In this document: positions 7,054-12,571 of the stretch, piece after piece
Layout: each line of letters starts with the position of its first letter
Position numbering within the stretch: the first letter of the stretch is position 1
Assembly (NCBI GenBank): GCA_937880795.1
Contig: CALGRQ010000449.1
Coordinates: forward strand, 1 to 12,571
DNA: 12,571 nucleotides
Direction: 5' to 3'
Origin: an uncultured Dyadobacter sp.
GTDB lineage: Bacteria > Bacteroidota > Bacteroidia > Cytophagales > Spirosomataceae
Program-made: the position numbers and the translations under genes
Notes under the pieces: generated by a model
Seen by the model: only the letters and a program-made list of their open reading frames with translations
Database searches by the model: none
Told to the model about the DNA's origin: nothing

Positions 7054-8172
7054 TTATTTGCGTTGAAAGAATTGGGTGATGGTGAGCGACAGATCCAGGA
7101 AAACCATTTTAGCTCTTACATTTCTTTCGATATGCAGTATGGCCACATTTACTTCCTGTATCATTCCTTCTAGTGCTGCTATATTCACCGCCTTAGAAAA
7201 GTTTTGTACGAATGTAAGTTCTTCTTGTGGAACACGCAATAGCTCTCCCGCGCCATGGCCCCATACGAGCATATCTCTAAAGAGGCGAAGTGAATAATCG
7301 AGCAAACCTTTTTGCTTTTCCTTATTCATAGCATCAAAGGTATCTGCTGCCTTTACCAAATAGGCAAGGTCCGATTTATAGCATGACCGCATCCATTCTA
7401 TAAACCATGCAGAGCGGTCATCTGCGGTTTCCTTCACCAAATGCATAGCTTCGGATAGGTTTCCGTCACATAAATAGGCAATTTGATTGGCTGTGGACTC
7501 CTGCACGCCTTTATTGGCTAAAAACTCTTTCACTTCCTGATCGGAAAATGCAGGAATTGTTACCCGTTGTGTACGCGAAATAATGGTAGTTAATAACCGA
7601 TCGGACTGGTCGCTTACCAGTAAAAACAAAGTTTTGTAGGGAGGCTCTTCTAATATTTTAAGTAACGCATTGGAAGAGGAAGCATTCATAATGTCGGGCT
7701 TCCATATTAACAGAATTTTATATTCCCCCTCGTACGATTTAACAGAAAGTTTACGCAATATACCTCTGGCTTCTTCCACAGAAATATTGCCCTGTTTGTT
7801 TTCAGCATTAATAAAGTCGAGCCATTCTGGTAGGACTCTATAAGGATTTTCAAGCACAAAATTTCGCCAGTAAGGCAGGAATGGCTCACTGGTTTTACCC
7901 TCAATTTTTTTTGAACTGGCAATGGGAAAAATGAAATGAAAATCGGGATGGATAAGCTTATTCATTTTTACGCAGGAAGCACATTGGCCACATGCGTCTT
8001 CTTCTCCTCTGTTTTCGCAATTGATATAGGTGGCAAATGCCAATGCCAAAGCGAGCCCGCCGCCCCCTTGAACACCGTCGAAGAGCAATGCATGAGCCAG
8101 GTGACTATTCTGTACAGACCGTCTTAATGTTGCCTTGATTGGGTGAAGTCCGGGTATATCCTTAAAAAGCAC
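7054..8172 (-). CDS. holB: DNA polymerase III subunit delta' (clamp loader)
   Basis: A 372-aa clamp-loader subunit that helps load the sliding clamp during replication. The N-terminal AAA+ module is recognisable: HALLFDGVQGGGGLALALAF at 27-46 sits where Walker A should be but lacks the catalytic Lys/Thr, as expected for delta' subunits that do not hydrolyse ATP. A zinc module follows (C52, C61, C64, C67). ISVEEARGI (130-138), NALLKILEEPP (168-178) and ISRTQ (198-202) mark the rest; the SRC motif has Thr in place of Cys. A helical C-terminal domain completes the fold. The start codon is GTG (8170-8172). The frame has a TAA five codons upstream and no usable ATG, and the encoded start LFKDIPG fits the family. 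It lies 106 bp after the GlmU-like gene and 80 bp before rimB, so co-transcription is possible but unproven. Confidence 0.92.
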   Translation of the reverse strand: MLFKDIPGLHPIKATLRRSVQNSHLAHALLFDGVQGGGGLALALAFATYINCENRGEEDACGQCASCVKMNKLIHPDFHFIFPIASSKKIEGKTSEPFLPYWRNFVLENPYRVLPEWLDFINAENKQGNISVEEARGILRKLSVKSYEGEYKILLIWKPDIMNASSSNALLKILEEPPYKTLFLLVSDQSDRLLTTIISRTQRVTIPAFSDQEVKEFLANKGVQESTANQIAYLCDGNLSEAMHLVKETADDRSAWFIEWMRSCYKSDLAYLVKAADTFDAMNKEKQKGLLDYSLRLFRDMLVWGHGAGELLRVPQEELTFVQNFSKAVNIAALEGMIQEVNVAILHIERNVRAKMVFLDLSLTITQFFQRK

Positions 8173-8278
8173 TTTTGTATGTCGTTAGAACGATTATTGA
8201 AACGAATATAACAACAATGACGCAATCAATGTTGTATAGAGTGATGGTTGGCAGCCAGAAAATACCTACTGCCGCGTG

Positions 8279-9466
8279 TTATCGTTGATTCTGTGTTTGT
8301 TCAAAAACCTCACGGAATATCTTTTCTTTGATCTGGTCGAATGCAACCTGTTTTCTACTGACTGTATCTAGGGCAACTGTTATTGCCTTGGGTAGCTTGT
8401 ATTCCGTAAAACCTTCGTTATTTCCCCCCCAAGAGAAGGAAGGTATATGTTTGGATTGAAATCCTGCTCCAAACACATTTACACTCACACCAACAACGGT
8501 TCCTGTATTGAACATGGTAGAGATACCTGCCTTAGAATAATCACCCATGAACAAGCCGCAAAACTGTAACCCCGTATCTTCCAACTTTCCGGTTGTATAG
8601 CTATGTATTTTCACATTGCTATGGTCGTTTTTAAGATTAGAGTTATTGGTATTGGCACCAAGATTACACCATTCGCCAAGAACCGAGTTGCCCAGGTAGC
8701 CATCGTGACCTTTATTGCTATATCCAAATAACACAGAGCCACTTACTTCACCACCAATTTTACAAAAGGGACCAATGGTGGTATTCACCCGAATTTTAGA
8801 GTTTTGAGCCACAATAGATCCTTCGCCCATTGCAAATGGTCCGTGTATTGTAGCACCTTCCTGTATGGTGGCATTTTTCCCGATATAGATAGGCCCGCTT
8901 TCTGCATTGAGGATAGCTGCCTTGATATTGGCGCCGGGTTCTATAAATATATTTTCGGGTGCATAACACCTTGTATAAGGATCAGTGAGGGGCTCAGATA
9001 CTCTTTTTTTGGTCAGTTTGGTGAAGTCTGCCTGGATCTGGGCTCCGTTTAAAGAAAAAATATCCCATACCTGACGAACCATAACAAAGGGACTTTCATA
9101 TATATATTCTAAAAAGGTAGCTGAACTGTCTGGTTGCCAGTCGGCTCGCAAGGTTCTTAATGCGAGAAGCTCCCTGTTAGGAGAAAACAGCGCAGTTTCC
9201 AGGGGCAGGTTTAAAATAGCTTGATATAGATGCTCATCCGGACAAAGTCCTCCGTTGATATAAAGGTTATCTGCCGAAGTTTGGAGTGGAAACGCTGACT
9301 GAAGATACTCTTGGGTTAAAAAGGATGGGTGAACATTGAGCCAATTCGCCCATTTTTCTGCGATGGTATCAATTCCGCACCGAATGCTTGCCACTGGGCG
9401 GGTGTAGGTAAAAGGTAAAAGCTGCGACCGTTGGTCGGCGTTATCAAACAGAATAATACTTGGCAT
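8279..9466 (-). CDS. GlmU-like sugar nucleotidyltransferase/acetyltransferase (Bacteroidota type)
   Basis: A 395-aa protein of the divergent GlmU type found in Bacteroidota, proposed to make UDP-GlcNAc for cell-wall and polysaccharide synthesis. The frame extends to 9520, but the start MPSIILFDNADQRSQLLPFT at 9466 fits the family; the 18 extra codons lie in sequence between the upstream terminator and this start. Residues 1-165 form the nucleotidyltransferase-like half (FTYTRPVASIRCGIDTIAEK at 19-38), without the classic GxGTRM pyrophosphorylase motif. Residues 170-345 form a left-handed beta-helix of hexapeptide repeats (IYIGKNATIQEGATIHGPF, IGPFCKIGGEV) with a conserved-looking GYSNKGHDGYLGNSVLGEWC, the likely acyltransferase active-site region around H254. 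It could instead act on a different sugar. It is the first gene of the minus-strand run after the rpmE2 terminator. Confidence 0.87.
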   Translation of the reverse strand: MPSIILFDNADQRSQLLPFTYTRPVASIRCGIDTIAEKWANWLNVHPSFLTQEYLQSAFPLQTSADNLYINGGLCPDEHLYQAILNLPLETALFSPNRELLALRTLRADWQPDSSATFLEYIYESPFVMVRQVWDIFSLNGAQIQADFTKLTKKRVSEPLTDPYTRCYAPENIFIEPGANIKAAILNAESGPIYIGKNATIQEGATIHGPFAMGEGSIVAQNSKIRVNTTIGPFCKIGGEVSGSVLFGYSNKGHDGYLGNSVLGEWCNLGANTNNSNLKNDHSNVKIHSYTTGKLEDTGLQFCGLFMGDYSKAGISTMFNTGTVVGVSVNVFGAGFQSKHIPSFSWGGNNEGFTEYKLPKAITVALDTVSRKQVAFDQIKEKIFREVFEQTQNQR

Positions 9467-9518
9467 ATCGCGAGTTAAGTATGTGCATTCAAATTTCACC
9501 CATTTTTTGGTATGGCAC

Positions 9519-9570
9519 AAAAAAAAGAAGCAGTCTCTAAGAGCTTTCGCTTTAAGACTGCTTCTTTTTT
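9519..9570 (-). terminator. Rho-independent terminator of rpmE2
   Basis: An inverted repeat with a 16-bp perfect outer stem (arms 9521-9536 and 9555-9570). Inside, after a one-base bulge, weaker pairing closes on a TTTC loop. On the minus strand the stem is followed by a run of eight T (9519-9526), the hallmark of an intrinsic terminator. It lies 79 bp downstream of the rpmE2 stop and upstream of the GlmU-like gene, so it separates the two transcription units. Confidence 0.88.
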
Positions 9571-9648
9571 GGTTGTATAATGGATACTTCTGCTATTTAA
9601 TGAATGGCTATTTACAGCAATCTCTTAAAATAGGCAGTGGTAAACCAA

Positions 9649-9900
9649 TTATGCGCCTTTTTTCTCGTAACGTTTTCTGAACTTGTCAACACGTCCAGCA
9701 GTATCTACAAGTACATTTTTACCTGTGTAGAATGGGTGTGACTGAGAAGAAACCTCAACTTTATATACCGGGTAAGTATTTCCATCTTCCCAGGTAATGT
9801 TTTCGCTAGTTTCTATTGTTGAGCGCGTAATGAATTTAAAATCGCTTGATAGATCCCAGAAAACCACGTCTCTATAGTTGGGATGAATATCTTTTTTCAT
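9649..9900 (-). CDS. rpmE2: 50S ribosomal protein L31, type B
   Basis: An 83-aa ribosomal protein L31 with the type B pattern: [16 protein letters not shown] at the start, [20 protein letters not shown] at 54-73 and a basic end ([10 protein letters not shown]). It has no cysteines, so it lacks the zinc-binding CxxC motif of type A L31. In many bacteria the zinc-free form is made when zinc is short; in Bacteroidota it is often the only L31, so zinc control cannot be assumed, and I see no Zur-like palindrome in its promoter. It is a single-gene unit, with a canonical promoter upstream (9947-9977) and its own terminator downstream. Confidence 0.97.
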   Translation of the reverse strand: MKKDIHPNYRDVVFWDLSSDFKFITRSTIETSENITWEDGNTYPVYKVEVSSQSHPFYTGKNVLVDTAGRVDKFRKRYEKKGA

Positions 9901-9946
9901 TGGTATATGGTATTATGTGTTTCGATACTATTCTCAAAAAGGATTG

Positions 9947-9977
9947 CAAAAGTAATTATTTAAATTTATTGGCGCAA
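9947..9977 (-). promoter_or_regulatory. Bacteroidota-type promoter of rpmE2
   Basis: On the minus strand the -7 element reads TACTTTTG (9947-9954), an exact match to the Bacteroidota consensus TAnnTTTG. A -33 TTG sits at 9975-9977, 20 bp upstream, within the usual spacing. Transcription should start near 9940, giving a leader of roughly 40 nt that is A/T-rich and lacks a Shine-Dalgarno sequence. The match supports the taxonomic assignment. Confidence 0.75.
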
Positions 9978-10030
9978 GTATCAGTTAGTTATATTTTGAA
10001 ACAATATCGCTGAAAGCTCAAAAAAATGCA

Positions 10031-10942
10031 TTATGCTTCCAAAATCTGCTTGCGAAGCACTTCTATACCCGTTTTAATTTCTCGATCGAAATCGGTGTAC
10101 TTGAAACATTCAATGGAAAGTCCACCTTTATAGCCTATTTTCTTTAAAGCACGCAGGTAAGGTCGGAAATTATCACCTTTTACTCCGGGTGGGGTTCTGC
10201 TCTCTTTTTCAGCAATATGGCAGTGCACAATATATTTACCGTATTTGATGATTTCCTCAGGAGACTCATCTTCTTTTAACATATGATATATATCGCAGAG
10301 TAATTGCACACGGGGGCTATTAACTGCTTCAACAATCTCAACACCTTCGGCCAGGCTATTGATAAAATTGGTTTCACCTCGGTTGAGGGGTTCCACTGCA
10401 ATTGTAATTCCATGTTTTTCGGCTAGGGGAGCCATTTTTCTGGTGACTTCTATATGTTGTTGCTTTGCTTTCTCCCGGTCAAAACCATCTGGTATCATAC
10501 GAGAACCCCCACTTCCAAAAACAATATAATGGGAACCACATGCTTTCGCTCTCTTGAGTGCGGTTTCTGTGCGGGCGAGTACAGCCTCATGATTGGCATC
10601 GGGCCCAAGCGTTTTTAAGTCGGCGGGAAGTAGGATGACATACGACCATATGGGAAACTTTACCTGATGTAGTTGGTGCAGGTTTTTATTAAAACCAGGC
10701 TCACCCTCTTGAGGAAGTAAAAAACCTCCTACCGATTCTTCAATGTAGTTACATCCCAATTTTCTCAAATATTGAGCTTGTTTATAGTCCGCAAACACTC
10801 CTAAGGAAATACCCGACGGTTTCAATAAACTGTCCGTTGTATGTTGAGCGGAAAGGAGCGGAGAAGCAGCCAGTGCCAGTGCAGATGTGGAGGATGCTTT
10901 AAGGAAGGATCTCCTGGTAAACTTTGGATTGGTTAGCGTCAT
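10031..10942 (-). CDS. Tat-exported TIM-barrel sugar phosphate isomerase/epimerase-like protein
   Basis: A 303-aa protein of the xylose-isomerase-like TIM-barrel family (AP_endonuc_2, PF01261). The N-terminus carries a twin-arginine signal: TRRSFLK at 9-15, a hydrophobic stretch about 18-31 and a likely cleavage after LLSA near 32, so the folded, probably metal-loaded protein is exported to the periplasm. Putative metal ligands fall at the usual places: E184 (AVEPLNRGETNF), D217 and H220 (LLCDIYHMLKED), H242 (VHCHIAEKESR) and E278 (GLSIECF). This matches hydroxypyruvate isomerase and sugar epimerase relatives, but the substrate cannot be read from sequence. Bacteroidota encode many Tat-exported members, often tied to carbohydrate or inositol use. 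No transporter or glycosidase adjoins it here, and no clear promoter or terminator is seen. Confidence 0.88.
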   Translation of the reverse strand: MTLTNPKFTRRSFLKASSTSALALAASPLLSAQHTTDSLLKPSGISLGVFADYKQAQYLRKLGCNYIEESVGGFLLPQEGEPGFNKNLHQLHQVKFPIWSYVILLPADLKTLGPDANHEAVLARTETALKRAKACGSHYIVFGSGGSRMIPDGFDREKAKQQHIEVTRKMAPLAEKHGITIAVEPLNRGETNFINSLAEGVEIVEAVNSPRVQLLCDIYHMLKEDESPEEIIKYGKYIVHCHIAEKESRTPPGVKGDNFRPYLRALKKIGYKGGLSIECFKYTDFDREIKTGIEVLRKQILEA

Positions 10943-11413
10943 GTGTTTGAGTGTTTTGAAGGTGGTTAACCTCGCAGTATGACCCCATAAAGACCCATTT
11001 TGTCATTTTCTATCGCTCAAATCAATTTAAATTTGTTTTTATATTATGATATTGTTGAAAGTAAAAAGTTAGCAAATTGTATTTATTAAATAACTGTATA
11101 TCAGTAATTAGAATATATTCTTTAATGAGAAAGTTTACAAAAATTATTTATTATGTTGATTGAATGGGTTGGAAATTATTTTTTTATGGTACAGTTTCCT
11201 TAATCTGGAAGAACTCGCTTTTACTAACGTACTTGTTTTTAGTTTTTTAACAAAACGGGTTGTTGTACTTTACACATAATGACATATGATTGGGGTAAAT
11301 TCGGGTTGTGGTTTTCGTTTTTTTAGTGTTATTTCAACCTAAATTCTTTGGTTGAGCTTCATCAATGCTTCCATTATTGACATCACAATTTTCTCCTAAA
11401 AACAACACATTCT
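10943..11413. promoter_or_regulatory. AT-rich intergenic region between divergent isomerase-like and nrdA genes
   Basis: This 471-bp stretch has no convincing gene or RNA. It must hold promoters for both flanking genes. Visible elements: TAAATTTG at 11028-11035 matches the -7 consensus on the plus strand, but the nearest TTG is 25 bp upstream, which is long, and the site is nearly 400 bp from nrdA. AGAATATATTCT at 11110-11121 is a perfect 12-bp palindrome. TCAACC-N10-GGTTGA (11334-11355) is an inverted repeat 58 bp before nrdA. No 16-bp NrdR-box pair is apparent. Short AT palindromes are expected by chance in such DNA. Confidence 0.4.
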
Positions 11414-12571
11414 ATGTCCATGTACGTCATTAAACGTGACGGTCGCCGCGAATCGGTTAAGTTCGATAAGGTGACTGCCCGTATTGAGAAATTGAGCTAT
11501 GGTCTCGATTCCCATTATGTTCAGCCCGTTGAAGTGGCAAAAAAGGTTGTCGCTGGTATTTATGATGGTGTAACCACTGCAGAACTGGACAACCTTGCTG
11601 CTGAAACCGCGGCGTCGATGACTACAAAGCATCCCGACTATGCGATTTTGGCAGCACGCGTGGCGATTTCGAACCTTCATAAAAACACGTTGAAGTCGTT
11701 TTCGGCGACCATGAAAAGGTTGTACACCTATATAGATAGTAAAACAGGAGAGAATGCTTCGCTCATTTCAAAAGAAGTATATGATGTGATTCGTCAAAAT
11801 GCTTCTTTGTTCGATTCTACCATTATATATGATAGGGATTATGCCTATGATTATTTTGGATATAAAACTTTAGAGAAGTCTTACCTGCTAAGAATGGAAG
11901 GTAAGATCGTGGAGCGTCCGCAGCATATGTTGATGCGCGTAGCGGTTGGAATACATCAGAACGATGTACAGGCAGCTATTGAAACATATCATCTGCTGTC
12001 CGAAAAATGGTTTACGCATGCTACGCCTACCTTGTTTAATGCGGGTACGCCTAAGCCACAAATGTCCTCGTGCTTTCTTTTGACTACTAAGGAGGATAGT
12101 ATTAGTGGTATATATGATACGCTCAAAAATTGTGCGATGATCTCGCAGTCGGCTGGGGGGATTGGTTTGAGCATTCATGATGTTCGTGCAACAGGTTCCT
12201 ATATTAAAGGAACAAACGGGCAATCCAACGGTATTGTGCCGATGCTTCGGGTTTTTAATGATACCGCAAGATATGTGGATCAGGGAGGTGGTAAGCGCAA
12301 AGGTTCTTTTGCGATCTATATAGAACCCTGGCATGCGGATATCTTTGATTTTCTTGATTTAAAAAAGAATCTTGAAATAAAAATTGAGTTATGCTCAAAA
12401 GCCGAAGAGCTAATTAATGACAATAATGTAGTTGAGGCGTTCAGAAAGCTACAGAAGCTTCACGAAGAGTGGAGAGAGTTAGGTCCGGTTCCAAAGGAGT
12501 TGAGAGAGGAGATATGGGAGAGGTTTAAAAAGGCTACATCGGCCATTAATAAAAGACAACAGGAATTTTTC
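11414..12571 (+). CDS. nrdA: Ribonucleotide reductase large subunit, N-terminal part, joined in frame to DUF349 sequence
   Basis: The frame is open for 386 codons and runs off the right edge. Residues 1-319 are the N-terminus of a class I ribonucleoside-diphosphate reductase alpha subunit, which makes deoxynucleotides. [20 protein letters not shown] begins an ATP-cone allosteric domain (about 3-92). The RNR N-domain follows, then the first barrel elements: [20 protein letters not shown] (around residue 210) with C220 of the redox-active pair, [23 protein letters not shown] and [12 protein letters not shown] normal NrdA then continues with HGKEE-like sequence and another 400 or more residues, including the radical cysteine. 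Here residue 320 onward is instead a DUF349 repeat. Without the rest of the barrel this protein cannot be an active reductase. The ATG at 11414 fits the family; ATG 11420 is an alternative. An assembly chimera is the simplest reading. Confidence 0.9.
   Translation, partial: MSMYVIKRDGRRESVKFDKVTARIEKLSYGLDSHYVQPVEVAKKVVAGIYDGVTTAELDNLAAETAASMTTKHPDYAILAARVAISNLHKNTLKSFSATMKRLYTYIDSKTGENASLISKEVYDVIRQNASLFDSTIIYDRDYAYDYFGYKTLEKSYLLRMEGKIVERPQHMLMRVAVGIHQNDVQAAIETYHLLSEKWFTHATPTLFNAGTPKPQMSSCFLLTTKEDSISGIYDTLKNCAMISQSAGGIGLSIHDVRATGSYIKGTNGQSNGIVPMLRVFNDTARYVDQGGGKRKGSFAIYIEPWHADIFDFLDLKKNLEIKIELCSKAEELINDNNVVEAFRKLQKLHEEWRELGPVPKELREEIWERFKKATSAINKRQQEFF
12371..12571 (+). other. DUF349-type repeat fragment forming the 3' part of the nrdA frame
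   Basis: From 12371 to the window end the translated sequence is charged and helical: [19 protein letters not shown], then [38 protein letters not shown] and [10 protein letters not shown]. The [11 protein letters not shown] and [10 protein letters not shown] motifs are typical of DUF349 repeats, which occur in tandem in Bacteroidota proteins of unknown function. NrdA has nothing like it at this position. The five residues just before it, DLKKN (12356-12370), are normal for NrdA and also plausible in front of this DUF349 segment, so the exact breakpoint lies somewhere in or beside those 15 bases. The fragment has neither the start nor the end of a DUF349 gene. Confidence 0.8.

Noticed and set aside
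8203..8229. Candidate holB promoter on the minus strand (TTG at 8227-8229, TATATTCG at 8203-8210)
   Set aside because: The -7 has one mismatch and the 16-bp spacing is shorter than usual, so it is not listed as a feature.
9467..9520. 18-codon N-terminal extension of the GlmU-like protein to 9520
   Set aside because: The family N-terminus begins at MPSIILFDNADQ. The extension would begin inside the A-run at the base of the rpmE2 terminator.
11110..11121. AGAATATATTCT palindrome as an NrdR box
   Set aside because: It lacks the flanking ACA...TGT of NrdR boxes and has no partner box. AT-rich palindromes of this size occur by chance.
11286..11342. 18-codon ORF upstream of nrdA as a leader peptide
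   Set aside because: It has no regulatory codon run and no attenuator hairpin with a T-run before nrdA.
11396..12334. Long minus-strand ORFs opposite nrdA
   Set aside because: They are antisense shadows. The plus strand encodes recognisable NrdA motifs throughout.
1..12571. Defence system, phage, transposon or CRISPR content
   Set aside because: Every sizeable frame is assigned to a housekeeping or envelope family. No terminal repeats, transposase or integrase motifs, or repeat-spacer arrays were seen.

Overview
The window looks like chromosomal DNA from a Bacteroidota member, probably near Chitinophagaceae. This is inferred from gene families, not from a database search. The pointers are a LytS-type histidine kinase beside a receiver-domain regulator, an outer-membrane beta-barrel protein of the large TonB-receptor-like family with a carboxypeptidase-like N-terminal domain, the divergent Bacteroidota GlmU-like protein, a type B L31, absent Shine-Dalgarno sequences, and one textbook Bacteroidota promoter (TTG-N20-TACTTTTG) before the L31 gene.

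Layout. (1) Positions 1-1309, minus strand: a response regulator cut by the window edge and its LytS-type kinase, joined by an ATGA overlap. (2) 1310-1611: divergent control region with a perfect 9-bp direct repeat at a 22-bp period, which looks like a LytTR-type operator. (3) 1612-4422, plus strand: a 936-aa outer-membrane barrel protein with a glycine-rich N-terminus and a 115-aa Pro/Ala/Gly tail. (4) 4435-4482: a perfect 22-bp hairpin that can end transcripts from both sides. (5) 4511-9466, minus strand: a run of housekeeping genes read in the order GlmU-like enzyme, holB, rimB, rimK, a possible 29-aa membrane peptide, hemC. A strong terminator at 9519-9570 bounds it upstream. (6) 9649-9900, minus strand: rpmE2. 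(7) 10031-10942, minus strand: a Tat-exported TIM-barrel sugar isomerase/epimerase-like protein. (8) 10943-11413: an AT-rich intergenic region with candidate operator elements. (9) 11414 to the end, plus strand: the N-terminal third of a class I ribonucleotide reductase large subunit that switches in frame, at about 12356-12370, into a DUF349 protein sequence.

How the genes fit together. The kinase/regulator pair probably controls the divergent outer-membrane protein gene through the direct repeat. rimB and rimK form the known ribosomal protein S6 modification pair (glutamate ligase and retropepsin-like protease). hemC (tetrapyrrole synthesis), holB (clamp loader) and the GlmU-like gene (UDP-GlcNAc synthesis) are housekeeping neighbours with no proven functional link. 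I see no mobile element, CRISPR array, tRNA or rRNA. I found no convincing new multi-gene system. The points most worth a second look are the nrdA/DUF349 junction (most likely an assembly or rearrangement chimera), the operator-like direct repeat, the small ORF packed between rimK and hemC, and the long tail after the barrel.
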